This document shows, piece after piece, positions 8,530 through 17,137 of a stretch of DNA of 64,000 bases. A program made the position numbers and the translations under genes. The notes beneath the pieces are model-generated. The model did not search any database. It saw only the letters and a program-made list of their open reading frames with translations, and was not told the origin of the DNA. The DNA comes from Pseudomonas sp. KU26590 (GTDB lineage Bacteria; Pseudomonadota; Gammaproteobacteria; Pseudomonadales; Pseudomonadaceae). The stretch's first letter is position 1. Every line of letters starts with the position of its first letter. Location: the NCBI RefSeq assembly GCF_026153515.1, contig NZ_CP110644.1, positions 3,625,501 to 3,689,500 of the forward strand, read 5' to 3'.

Positions 8530-11223
8530 ATGTCAGCTTTCAAACACACTCTGGCCTTGAGCCTGCTGTCCCTTGGCGTGCTGCAAGCCAACCTGGCACT
8601 GGCGGCCGTCACGCCCGCCACCGGCAACGCCGTGGAAGCACGGGTCAGTTCGATCCTCGACAACATGAATCAGTCCGAAAAGATCAACTTCACCCGCGTC
8701 GACGACGGCCACATGATCCCGTCGCTGCTCAAGTGGGGCATCAAGGGCACCACTGCCTACGACTCCTCCATGGGCGTGCACGTCAACAACGCCACATTCG
8801 GTGCGCAGTACCCATCCCAGTCGGCGCTCGCGGCGACCTGGAGCATCAACCGCGCCAAGGAATTCGGCCTCGCGATTGCGTACGAGACGCGGATCTCCGG
8901 CGGCCAGCAAATGCTCTCCCCAGGCGTCAACCTGTACCGCACGCCGTATAACGGGCGCTCGGCGGAATACGCCAGCGGCGAAGACCCATTCATCGGCGCC
9001 GTACTGGCTCCGGCTGTGGTCAACGGCATTCAGGCGCAAGGCATCCAGGCCAGCGGCAAGCACTACCTGGCTAACGAGCAGGAAGCCAACCGTCAGGGGC
9101 TGAACGTCGTGGTCGACGAGCGCACCCTGCGCGAGCTTTACCTGCCGGGCTTCGAGTCGATGGTGAAGAACGCCAACGTCGCGTCGATCATGTGCGGCTT
9201 CAACAAGATCAATGGCGATTACGCCTGTGAAAACCATCACTTGATCACTGAAGTGCTCAAGGGTGAATGGGGCTATCAGGGCATCGTGATCAGTGACTTC
9301 AACGCGATTCACAACGCGTTCAAAGGAGCATGGGCCGGCACCGACATCGACATGCCGTCGGGCCTGCAATTCACCGAAGCCAACCTGATGCCGTATGTGT
9401 GGAGCGGCCAGTTGAGCCAGAACGTCATCGACGACAAGGTCAAACGCAACCTGCGCGCGATCGTCAGCTATGACTTCCAGGAAAACCTCAACACCGCCAA
9501 GACCCTGGACCACCCCGAGTACGGCCAGCGCGCTTCGCTGAACACGGCGCGTGAGTCGATCGTGCTGCTGCGCAACGAGAACACCTCGGCCGGCAAGCCG
9601 CTGCTGCCTCTGGCGCGCGATGCCAAGATCGCAGTCATCGGTGACTGGGCCTATCAGGCGCCGGCATCGCCGTTCGGCACCGCGAACTCGCCCCCCAACA
9701 GCTACGTCACCGAGCTGAGCGGTCTGCAGCAATTGGCCTCCAGCAGCACCAACGTCACCTACCTGCCCGAGCTGAGCCTGAACCCAAAGGCCTCGGCCTG
9801 GTATCAGCCGGCCGTTGGCAGCAACAACGTGAACAACGCCGGCGTGAAGGCAGAGTACTTCTCCAACACCAGCTTCTCCGGAAGCCCGGTGGTGACCCGC
9901 GTTGAACCCGGCGTGAACCTCAACTGGACCACCGGCACCAACGAAACCAACGCCGGCACCACCGCAGTGTCTGGCTTCAGCCCGACGCCCGGTGCGTTCT
10001 CGGCACGCTACACGGCGACCATCAAGCCGACCGTCTCTGGCGCACAAGTGTTCAAGGTCCGCGCGGACGGCCCGTACAAACTCTGGGTCAACGATGAGCT
10101 GGTCTTGCAGAGCGACGGCAAGCCGTATGCGGCGGACGTGGTCAACGCGTTGACCACGTCGGGCAAAACCGCCGCACTGGTGGCCGGCAAGCCCTACACC
10201 GTGAAGCTTGAATACCAACGCGTTCAGGGCAACTTCATCCCGGCACTGGGTGGCATCACCGGCGTGCAGATGAGCTGGGCCGCGCTGCGTCCACCGAAGG
10301 ACCTGTCCAAATACGACGCGGTCGTCATTGCCACGGGCTCCAACTATGAGCACGAAGGTGAAGGTGCGGACCACGGCTTCGAACTGCCTGACCAGCAAGC
10401 AGAGCTGATCAGCTTCGTCACCAAAGCCAACCCCAACACCATCGTGGTCATGCACGGCGGCGGTGTGGCGGACATGCAACCGTGGGCAAACAAGGTCGGC
10501 GCATCGCTGCAAGCCTGGTTCCCGGGGCAGCAAGGTGGCCAGGCCCTGGCCGAAATTCTGTTCGGCAAGGTCAACCCGTCTGGCAAGCTGCCGATCACTG
10601 TCGACAAGAAGATCGAGGACAACCCGAGCTACGCGTCGTACCCGGATCCGGCTGCCTACCGTGGCGACAATGCGCTGACTGAGATGACCTACAGCGAAGG
10701 CCTGTACATGGGTTATCGCGGTTATGACAAGAAGCACGCCAAGCCGCTGTATCCGTTCGGTTACGGCCTGTCCTACACCACGTTTGGTTACAGCGATCTG
10801 AAACTGTCGACCAACGTCATGGCACCGGGCAGCACTGTCGATGTCACCTTCACAGTGACCAACACCGGTGACAAAGCGGGCTTCGAAGTGGCGCAGCTGT
10901 ACGTCCACCCGAACAACCCGGCGGTCGACCGTCCCGAGAAAGAGCTGAAGGGCTTCACCAAGGTTTACCTGCAACCGGGCGAAAGCAAGACCGTGAGCAT
11001 CCCGATCGATTCGCGCTCCCTGGCGTATTACGTCGAGAAAACGGACAGCTGGGATGTCGACGCCGGCAAGTTCAAGATCCTCGTAGGGCCTGATTCCGAA
11101 GACCTGCCGCTGGATCGCACCTTGATCACGCTGTTCCCGGAGCACCTGACCACCCGCGACAGCAACCCGCTGCCGCTGCCACTGCGCAAGGCAGTGCAGG
11201 TCAGCGCGTCGCAAACCTACTGA
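8530..11223 (+). CDS. Exported GH3 beta-glucosidase with PA14 domain
   Basis: The protein (897 residues from this ATG) has a signal peptide (MSAFKHTLALSLLSLGVLQA, cleavage after ALA). The GH3 N-terminal barrel follows, with the KHYLANEQE motif and the nucleophile Asp in GIVISDFNAIHNAF. A C-terminal sandwich domain is interrupted by a PA14 carbohydrate-binding insert (GVKAEYFSNTSFSG to YKLWVNDELVLQSDG). A fibronectin-III-like domain (VDVTFTVTNTGDKAGFEVAQ) closes the protein. It should release glucose from beta-glucosides in the periplasm or outside. An ATG at 8470 would give a four-base overlap with the upstream gene, but adds 20 polar residues before the signal peptide. Glucose made here could feed the divergent PQQ dehydrogenase. 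Confidence 0.9.
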   Translation: MSAFKHTLALSLLSLGVLQANLALAAVTPATGNAVEARVSSILDNMNQSEKINFTRVDDGHMIPSLLKWGIKGTTAYDSSMGVHVNNATFGAQYPSQSALAATWSINRAKEFGLAIAYETRISGGQQMLSPGVNLYRTPYNGRSAEYASGEDPFIGAVLAPAVVNGIQAQGIQASGKHYLANEQEANRQGLNVVVDERTLRELYLPGFESMVKNANVASIMCGFNKINGDYACENHHLITEVLKGEWGYQGIVISDFNAIHNAFKGAWAGTDIDMPSGLQFTEANLMPYVWSGQLSQNVIDDKVKRNLRAIVSYDFQENLNTAKTLDHPEYGQRASLNTARESIVLLRNENTSAGKPLLPLARDAKIAVIGDWAYQAPASPFGTANSPPNSYVTELSGLQQLASSSTNVTYLPELSLNPKASAWYQPAVGSNNVNNAGVKAEYFSNTSFSGSPVVTRVEPGVNLNWTTGTNETNAGTTAVSGFSPTPGAFSARYTATIKPTVSGAQVFKVRADGPYKLWVNDELVLQSDGKPYAADVVNALTTSGKTAALVAGKPYTVKLEYQRVQGNFIPALGGITGVQMSWAALRPPKDLSKYDAVVIATGSNYEHEGEGADHGFELPDQQAELISFVTKANPNTIVVMHGGGVADMQPWANKVGASLQAWFPGQQGGQALAEILFGKVNPSGKLPITVDKKIEDNPSYASYPDPAAYRGDNALTEMTYSEGLYMGYRGYDKKHAKPLYPFGYGLSYTTFGYSDLKLSTNVMAPGSTVDVTFTVTNTGDKAGFEVAQLYVHPNNPAVDRPEKELKGFTKVYLQPGESKTVSIPIDSRSLAYYVEKTDSWDVDAGKFKILVGPDSEDLPLDRTLITLFPEHLTTRDSNPLPLPLRKAVQVSASQTY

Positions 11224-11286
11224 GTGGGTAATCCGGTCAGTTTGCTGATTGGAACCTAAGCAGGCGTTGCAGGCGACACTTCAAGC

Positions 11287-11937
11287 TCAGGGACGAGTTT
11301 GAAGGTCGCTTTTCAAGCGGCGCAGATAGCCGTCGAATACGGCCATCACGTCGACATCTTCCGGGGCCCTGAGCCACTGGATCTGCACCCCGTCCATGAC
11401 CGAAAACATCTCCTGAGCGAGTGCCTTCACGTCGATGTCCGGCCGCACCTCCCCCGCCTCGATCAATGCCTGAAGATGCCCCCGTGCATGTTCGTGGGTG
11501 ATATGAAAGCGTGTTTTGTACCAGTCGAAGGCCGGATGCGCCTCGGACAGACTTTCCGTATTGAGCACCATCGCCGCCTGGCATTCGGCAGCGTCCTGCA
11601 CGCTGAAGCTCATGCTCATCCGCACGAATTTGATGAACCCCTCCAGCGTCATCTCCATGGTCAGTTCACTGAACCGCGACACCACCCGCTGATCCCGCCG
11701 CTCCAGCAGCGCATTGAGCAGGGCTTCCTTGTTCGGAAAGTGATGCAGCAGGCCGACGGTTGTGATGCCGGCGAGCTGGGCAACATCCTTCATCGACGCA
11801 CTGGAGTAACCGTTGCGGGCAAAGATCACCGTTGCCGCATCAAGCAAGGCGGCACGACGCATTTCCCCCTTGGGCGCACGACGCCGTTTCGGCGAGGCCA
11901 CCTCGGGCGAGTCATTCCCTGATTCGTCGTCTGTCAT
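11287..11937 (-). CDS. TetR-family regulator next to a MATE exporter
   Basis: The 216-residue protein has a basic N-terminus (PKRRRAPKGEMRRAAL). The TetR helix-turn-helix follows at about residues 20-65 (AATVIFARNGYSSASMKDVAQLAGITTVGLLHHFPNKEALL). An all-helical ligand domain makes up the rest, with a conserved C-terminal MDGVQIQWL helix. The ATG at 11937, with AAGG upstream, is preferred to an alternative 20 codons further up. It lies 56 bp downstream of the MATE gene on the same strand and probably controls it in response to an exported compound. The ligand is unknown. Confidence 0.9.
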   Translation of the reverse strand: MTDDESGNDSPEVASPKRRRAPKGEMRRAALLDAATVIFARNGYSSASMKDVAQLAGITTVGLLHHFPNKEALLNALLERRDQRVVSRFSELTMEMTLEGFIKFVRMSMSFSVQDAAECQAAMVLNTESLSEAHPAFDWYKTRFHITHEHARGHLQALIEAGEVRPDIDVKALAQEMFSVMDGVQIQWLRAPEDVDVMAVFDGYLRRLKSDLQTRP

Positions 11938-11993
11938 AACACCTTGTCTCGTTGATTCGGATAAAGCCTGAACGGGGCACGGCGATGGCCTGC

Positions 11994-13349
11994 TCACGCC
12001 GCAGCCTGGGCGTCGTCCCGGCGCTGGAAAAACCGCCTGGCCGTCAGGGACGCGATTGTAATCGAAGTCACGGCAATCAATGCGTTACCGGTGAGCATGG
12101 CCGGGAACGCACCGGCCGCGCCGAACAGATGAATCCCGCCGAGTACGAACGGCACTGTGCCCAGGGTGGCCCGCAGCCAGGCGAACAGTGCCACCAGCCA
12201 CGGCCGGCCCAGGGTGACGAACATCGAGATGGCGACAAAATCCAGCCCGATCAGCGCCCACAGCCCGCCACCGACATGGCAGAACGCAAGGAAGATCGCC
12301 CGCCCGCTGCCTTCCAGCTCATAGGTGTCGGCCAGCGGCGTCGCCACCACCAGCAGCACGGCCCAGACCAACAGGCCATAGACAATCACCAGCTTGCGGC
12401 TGAAAACGATAGCCGAGGCGACGCGAGCGTGGCGATGGGCGCCGATGTTTTGCCCCAGCACCGGCGCGAGCGCACTGGGCAGGGAAAAGAATACGCAGTA
12501 AGCCAACTGCATGACGCGGTCCATCACCGACATGGCCGCCAGCGCCGACGTGCCATAGGCGCCGATTGACGAGACCAGATAGGTCAGGCCAACGGGCGTG
12601 GCCAGATTGCCGACCATCGCCGGCAAGCCGACCTGCATGACCTTGCGCGTGTGCAGGCGCAGCAGTCGCCAGCGGACAGAGAACGGCATCGCCAGTCGCG
12701 CCCGCAGCCAGTAGATGCCAAGCCCGAGGGACACCAGCGCCGACAGCGCATAGGAAATCCCCGCGCCCTCAAGGCCGAGGCCAAAACCGAAAATGAACAG
12801 CGGATCGGCCAGCGCCAGGGTCGCCGCACCCGACAGTACGACGCACAGGGCGCGGCGGCTGTCGCCGGCGGTGCGCAGGATCTGCGCCGACATCTGCATG
12901 GCCGACTGCAGCACGCTGAACGGCAGGGTCAGCCAGATAAAAATCCGCGCGGCTTCGTAGGTACTGGCGTCCGCGCCGAGCCAACGGGTGAGCGGCACCA
13001 GCAGCGCCAGTTGCAACGCCGCCGCTGCCCCCGATGCGATCACCACCATCAACATCAAGTGGGTGACCAGCCGCGATGACGCCTTCGACGCGCGATGACC
13101 GATCCGCTCGGACAGCACCGTTGCGGCGGCGATGATCAGCCCGCTGGAGACGGCGCTGTTCAGGAAGATCAGCACTTTCGCCACGCCCGTCGCGGCGAGC
13201 AGTATCGGATCATGGAGCATAGAGACGTAGAGCAGCGTGAAGATGTCCACCAAAAACACCGCAAGCAGGCTCAGCGCGCTGGTGCTCGACATCACCATGA
13301 CGTGCCGGGCCACCGAGCCTTCGGTGAAAACAGCGCGCGGGTGAGTCAT
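11994..13349 (-). CDS. MATE-family multidrug/Na+ or H+ antiporter
   Basis: The 451-residue protein has about twelve membrane helices in two homologous halves. Recognisable MATE segments include GSVARHVMVMSSTSALSLLAVF at the start, SSGLIIAAATVLSERIG in helix 2 and VMQVGLPAMVGNLATPVG at the start of the second half. Length matches the family (about 450). It exports cationic or amphipathic compounds using a Na+ or H+ gradient. The ATG at 13349 is chosen because the longer frame upstream is basic and non-membrane. It leads the TetR gene in an apparent two-gene unit, so induction by its own substrate through that repressor is likely. Confidence 0.88.
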   Translation of the reverse strand: MTHPRAVFTEGSVARHVMVMSSTSALSLLAVFLVDIFTLLYVSMLHDPILLAATGVAKVLIFLNSAVSSGLIIAAATVLSERIGHRASKASSRLVTHLMLMVVIASGAAAALQLALLVPLTRWLGADASTYEAARIFIWLTLPFSVLQSAMQMSAQILRTAGDSRRALCVVLSGAATLALADPLFIFGFGLGLEGAGISYALSALVSLGLGIYWLRARLAMPFSVRWRLLRLHTRKVMQVGLPAMVGNLATPVGLTYLVSSIGAYGTSALAAMSVMDRVMQLAYCVFFSLPSALAPVLGQNIGAHRHARVASAIVFSRKLVIVYGLLVWAVLLVVATPLADTYELEGSGRAIFLAFCHVGGGLWALIGLDFVAISMFVTLGRPWLVALFAWLRATLGTVPFVLGGIHLFGAAGAFPAMLTGNALIAVTSITIASLTARRFFQRRDDAQAAA

Positions 13350-13432
13350 GAACACTCCAGAAATAAACAGTGGCCGGGTGCGGCAGCGGGTGTGAGGGAT
13401 GGAAGCGGCGCTGCCGGGACAGCGCGCGCACT

Positions 13433-16018
13433 TTATACGTTTGTGTCCGCCGCCGCCGTATTTCTCGCGGCCAGTAGCGCGTGGAAGTCCGAGGTGGTCA
13501 GCGGGTGACTGAGGAAATAGCCCTGCCCCTCTTCGCACTGCACTGACTTGAGCAGCTGCAGATGCTCGGCGGTTTCAATGCCCTCGGCCGTGACCGTCAA
13601 TGAAAGCGCCCGACCCAGCCCGACGATCGCCTGCACGATGGAGCGGTCGCCTTCGCTTTCGCTGAGGCGGGTCAGGAAGCTGCGGTCGATCTTCAGCCCG
13701 TCGAAGGGGAATGTGCGCAGGTAACTCAACGACGAATAACCGGTGCCGAAGTCGTCCATGGCGATGCGCACTCCCAGTTGCTTGAGCATCAGCATGACAT
13801 CGAGCGCCCCCACGGCGTCTTCGATCATCACGCCCTCGGTGATCTCCAGTTCGACCCGCGCCGGCTCGATGCCGGTGGCCTTGAGGGCCGACTGAATGCG
13901 CGCCGGCAGGTTGCCGCGCTTGAATTCGGCAGGCGACAGGTTGATGGAAATGAACAGCTGTTTCGGCCAGCGCGCGGCTTCACTGCACGCCTGGGTCATG
14001 ACCCAGTCGCTGAGGGGGATGATCAGCCCGCTTTCTTCAGCGATGGGGATGAAGGTGTCCGGCGCAATCAGACCGCGCTGGGGGTGCTGCCAACGTACCA
14101 ACGCTTCGGCGCCGACCATCGCGCCGTCGGCAATCCGAAAGCGCGGCTGGAAATGCAGGCGCAGCTCGTCGTGTTTGATCGCATAACGCAGGTCGCTTTC
14201 AAGACGCCTGCGCTCGATAATTTTGGCGTTCATGTCCCCGGCATAGAACCGCCAGGTGCCGCGACCGCTGGCCTTGGCCTCGTAAAGCGCAATGTCGGCG
14301 TAACGCAACAGTTCGGCGGCGTCCCGCGCATCGGTGGGTGCCATGGCGATGCCGATGCTGGCGCTGACGAAAATTTCCTGGTCGTCGATCGGCACCGGGC
14401 GTTCGATGGACTCGATCAGCCGCCGGCACAGCGCCTCCACTTCTTCCTGGGTCTGGGCGTCGCTGAGGATCAGCACGAACTCGTCACCGCCGACCCGCGC
14501 GACCAGATCGCCATGGCGCACGCAATCGGACAGCCGACTTGACACGTCATTGAGCACGCGGTCGCCGGCGGCGTGGCCGAGCAGGTCATTGACCGGCTTG
14601 AAACGGTCCAGATCGATGCTCAACATCACCAGCGGCTGGTCAAGGGTCGGCAACGCTTTTAGTTTGCCGTCCAGAAACTCCTGTAACCGGACCCGATTGG
14701 GCAGCCCGGTCAGGGCGTCGTGCTGGGAGAGAAACTCGATGCGCCGACGGGCTTCCACTTCTTCGGTGACATCGGTGGCCGTGCCGCGGAATCCGCCCAC
14801 CGCCATCGACCGCGCCGACAGGCGACTGATGCGCTCGCGGCCGCAGGGCTCCAGGTAGCGGCATTGAATGGTGATGTCGGGCCGACGGTTGGGGATCGCC
14901 AGCCATTGGGACACCTGGCCGAGTTCGGTCTGCAGCAGATCGTCCATCAAGGCACCGATCCACTGCGCGCGGTCCAGGCCGGTCACGATTTCGAAGCGGT
15001 CGGACAGGTAAGTGAAGCGCCCTTCGCTGTCGATTTCCCAGACCCAGTCCGAGCTGGCTTCCACCACGTCACGAAAGCGCGCTTCACTGGTGGCGAGTGC
15101 GCTTTGGCTGTTTTGCAGGGACGCGTAACTGTCATCCAGGGAGCGCGCTGCCGCGGTGGTGCGGCGCAGGATGGCCCAGGTCATCAGGCACACCAGCACG
15201 GCGGCCAGACCAATCAGCGGCAGGCCGAGGGTCAGTAGACGCAGGCCGGGCTTGGGTGGCGTCCAGTGCAAGGCGCCGGCGGCACCGCCCTCGCCCAACG
15301 GAAAGATCGATACCTGATGGCGCTCGTCGGGCGTGGCAACGTGCAACCCGTCTACGCCGTATTCCTTGCCCAGAATAGCCAGCTTGGCGTCGTCGAGCAC
15401 GTCGACGAAGATCAGCACCGAGGGCACGCGGCCATCGGAAGTGACGCTTGGGTCGGTGCCAGGGGTAATGGCGGCGGCGGCAACCAGCGCAGGTGTGCCG
15501 TTCAAGTCAATGAACGCGGTGACAGGGGTTTCCGTCTCGGCGCCGTCCCGAGCCCTGGCCAGCAGCAGGTCCCTGGCCTGTCCCAGCCACGGTGCGGCAT
15601 CAACCTTTTCCAGTTGCCCTTCGATCACGGCGTACACCGTGCGACCGCTGTCATCGATGACAAACACGCCTTGAAACCCGAAATCGCTGAACAGCGTCGC
15701 ACCGATGTTCTGACGGACAAACGCCCAGTCCGGGTCGACGTTTAGATGCAGATAGCGGTAGGCATCGCCCCAGAACGCGTAGTCCCTGGCCGTGACGGTC
15801 AGGGTTTTTTGCAGGGAGCTCAGCGCTTTCTCGGTGTAGAACGCGCTTTCGATCTCTTCGTTGCGGTCCAGGTCATGGGCGAGGAACGCCAACAAGTAAG
15901 CGGCCAGCAGAAACACGCCTGCCAGCAGAAACACGAACTTGAACAGCGAGCCCCGCGCCAGGGCGACGGTCGAGGAGCTTGCAGGCGTGACGACGGGTGC
16001 GATGGGCTGATTTGGCAT
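13433..16018 (-). CDS. CHASE4-like/PAS/GGDEF/EAL cyclic-di-GMP enzyme
   Basis: The 861-residue protein starts with a membrane helix (FKFVFLLAGVFLLAAYLLAFLA, residues about 26-50). A periplasmic CHASE4-type sensor with ARDYAFWGDAY comes next, then a second helix near 265-285 (LGLPLIGLAAVLVCLMTWAIL). A PAS domain (SEARFRDVVEASSDWVWEID) sits ahead of GGDEF with an intact GGDEF signature (VARVGGDEFVLI). The EAL domain has EALVRW, ELEITEGVM, DDFGTGYSS and AEGIET. Both catalytic signatures look complete, so it may make and degrade c-di-GMP depending on the periplasmic signal. The ATG at 16018 is preferred to an upstream TTG. It is transcribed the same way as the KfrA-like gene, 33 bp downstream of it. 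Confidence 0.92.
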   Translation of the reverse strand: MPNQPIAPVVTPASSSTVALARGSLFKFVFLLAGVFLLAAYLLAFLAHDLDRNEEIESAFYTEKALSSLQKTLTVTARDYAFWGDAYRYLHLNVDPDWAFVRQNIGATLFSDFGFQGVFVIDDSGRTVYAVIEGQLEKVDAAPWLGQARDLLLARARDGAETETPVTAFIDLNGTPALVAAAAITPGTDPSVTSDGRVPSVLIFVDVLDDAKLAILGKEYGVDGLHVATPDERHQVSIFPLGEGGAAGALHWTPPKPGLRLLTLGLPLIGLAAVLVCLMTWAILRRTTAAARSLDDSYASLQNSQSALATSEARFRDVVEASSDWVWEIDSEGRFTYLSDRFEIVTGLDRAQWIGALMDDLLQTELGQVSQWLAIPNRRPDITIQCRYLEPCGRERISRLSARSMAVGGFRGTATDVTEEVEARRRIEFLSQHDALTGLPNRVRLQEFLDGKLKALPTLDQPLVMLSIDLDRFKPVNDLLGHAAGDRVLNDVSSRLSDCVRHGDLVARVGGDEFVLILSDAQTQEEVEALCRRLIESIERPVPIDDQEIFVSASIGIAMAPTDARDAAELLRYADIALYEAKASGRGTWRFYAGDMNAKIIERRRLESDLRYAIKHDELRLHFQPRFRIADGAMVGAEALVRWQHPQRGLIAPDTFIPIAEESGLIIPLSDWVMTQACSEAARWPKQLFISINLSPAEFKRGNLPARIQSALKATGIEPARVELEITEGVMIEDAVGALDVMLMLKQLGVRIAMDDFGTGYSSLSYLRTFPFDGLKIDRSFLTRLSESEGDRSIVQAIVGLGRALSLTVTAEGIETAEHLQLLKSVQCEEGQGYFLSHPLTTSDFHALLAARNTAAADTNV

Positions 16019-16051
16019 GGTTTTCCGCAGAACTGGACCCAAATGGGTGGC

Positions 16052-17059
16052 TTACGTCTGTATCGGCGGCGGTGTGTCAATGATGAGCTGCACCTGGGCG
16101 CGCAGGCTGTCGTTGTCCTCGCTTAAAACAGCAAGCCTCTGATTGGCCTGCGCCAGTTGCTCACTGGCCAGTGCCAGCGCTTTCGCCGAGGATTTATTTT
16201 CCGATTTTACAGCTCCCAACTGCTCTTGCAGTTGCTCACGGGCGCCATCGGCTTTCGCGGTGGACATCTGCGCAGTCCGGAGTTCTGTGGCGAGGCGCTG
16301 GGTGTGGTCTTGTTGATCTGCCAACGCCCGGGCCTGTTGACGCATCTCGCCGAGCAGGCGCTCGTTGTCGCGGTTCAGGCGTGTTGATTCGTCCTGCTTG
16401 ATGACCAGTGTCTCTTGAAGTTTTCGCTGTTCGAGCTGGATCTGCTGAAGCTGGGCTTCGTGACGGCGCTGATCCTGCTCGCGTTGCTCCTTGATGGCCT
16501 CGCGGTAATGCTCCAGCGCCGCGCGGGCGTGCACATGCTTTTCCTCAAGGGACTGGATTTGCAGGTCCTTGTCCTGCACGCGCAGCTCGAGGTCTTGGCA
16601 CTGCTGGCTCAGACCAGCGTTGCGCGTGAGCTCCGACTGCCAGGAAGAATGGGTCGTCTGCAGCTGGGCGCCCTGCTCGGTCAACGCGGCGTGCTGGGAT
16701 TCGCACTGGCGCCGGGCCTTTTGCAGCTCCAGCTCAAGGGCTTCCAGCCGGGTTTGCCAGGCGTCCCGCTGACCATCGAAGTCCGCCTGTGCCTGGGCGA
16801 CGACCTCTGCACCCTCCTCCGTCAGCCGATCAAGCAAACCTTCAACGAGCGCTTTGAGCTCGTCGCCCATGCGCTCGCGCGACGACGCTTGGGCCGGCGC
16901 CTGGGTGTCGAGCTCCTTTAGGTACCGGGCGATGGTGGTTTTCGAGCCGGTATTGCCCAGTTCAACGCGCACGGCGTCGATGCTGGGGTAAGCGCCTTTG
17001 CTCAGCAACGCCTGTCGCGCGCGCTCTACCACCGCCTTGTTAATGCCTCCGCGTGCCAT
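16052..17059 (-). CDS. KfrA-like DNA-binding coiled-coil protein
   Basis: The 335-residue protein has an N-terminal helix-turn-helix region of the KfrA type (GGINKAVVERARQALLSKGAYPSIDAVRVELGNTGSKTTIARYLKEL, residues 4-50). About 270 residues of almost uninterrupted coiled coil follow, rich in Gln, Glu, Leu and Arg. Plasmid KfrA proteins bind their own promoter and form filament-like assemblies helping plasmid stability; chromosomal ones are less studied. The start at 17059 has AGGAGG five bases upstream. It is divergent from a tyrosine recombinase, and a perfect palindrome lies between the two, a natural operator for it. It may regulate or structurally assist the recombinase; that is inference. 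Confidence 0.82.
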   Translation of the reverse strand: MARGGINKAVVERARQALLSKGAYPSIDAVRVELGNTGSKTTIARYLKELDTQAPAQASSRERMGDELKALVEGLLDRLTEEGAEVVAQAQADFDGQRDAWQTRLEALELELQKARRQCESQHAALTEQGAQLQTTHSSWQSELTRNAGLSQQCQDLELRVQDKDLQIQSLEEKHVHARAALEHYREAIKEQREQDQRRHEAQLQQIQLEQRKLQETLVIKQDESTRLNRDNERLLGEMRQQARALADQQDHTQRLATELRTAQMSTAKADGAREQLQEQLGAVKSENKSSAKALALASEQLAQANQRLAVLSEDNDSLRAQVQLIIDTPPPIQT

Positions 17060-17081
17060 CCAGCCTCCTACGATTTCGTAC

Positions 17082-17118
17082 CGTGTTACGTAACACGTTA
17101 TTACAGGCTACGTTATCA
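17082..17118. promoter_or_regulatory. Palindrome and direct repeat between kfrA-like gene and recombinase
   Basis: Positions 17082-17097 form a perfect 16-bp palindrome, CGTGTTACGTAACACG. The 9-base words ACGTTATTA (17095-17103) and ACGTTATCA (17110-17118) form a direct repeat 15 bp apart. The site lies 23 bp upstream of the KfrA-like start and 41 bp upstream of the recombinase ATG. KfrA proteins are known to bind inverted repeats in their own promoters, so this is a candidate operator controlling both genes. Confidence 0.6.
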
Positions 17119-17137
17119 GTAAAAACGTTGTGTGGAA

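Noticed and set aside
8533..11214. 893-codon open frame opposite the GH3 gene
   Set aside because: It mirrors the beta-glucosidase codon for codon, has no domain, and arises from GC-rich codon bias on the other strand.
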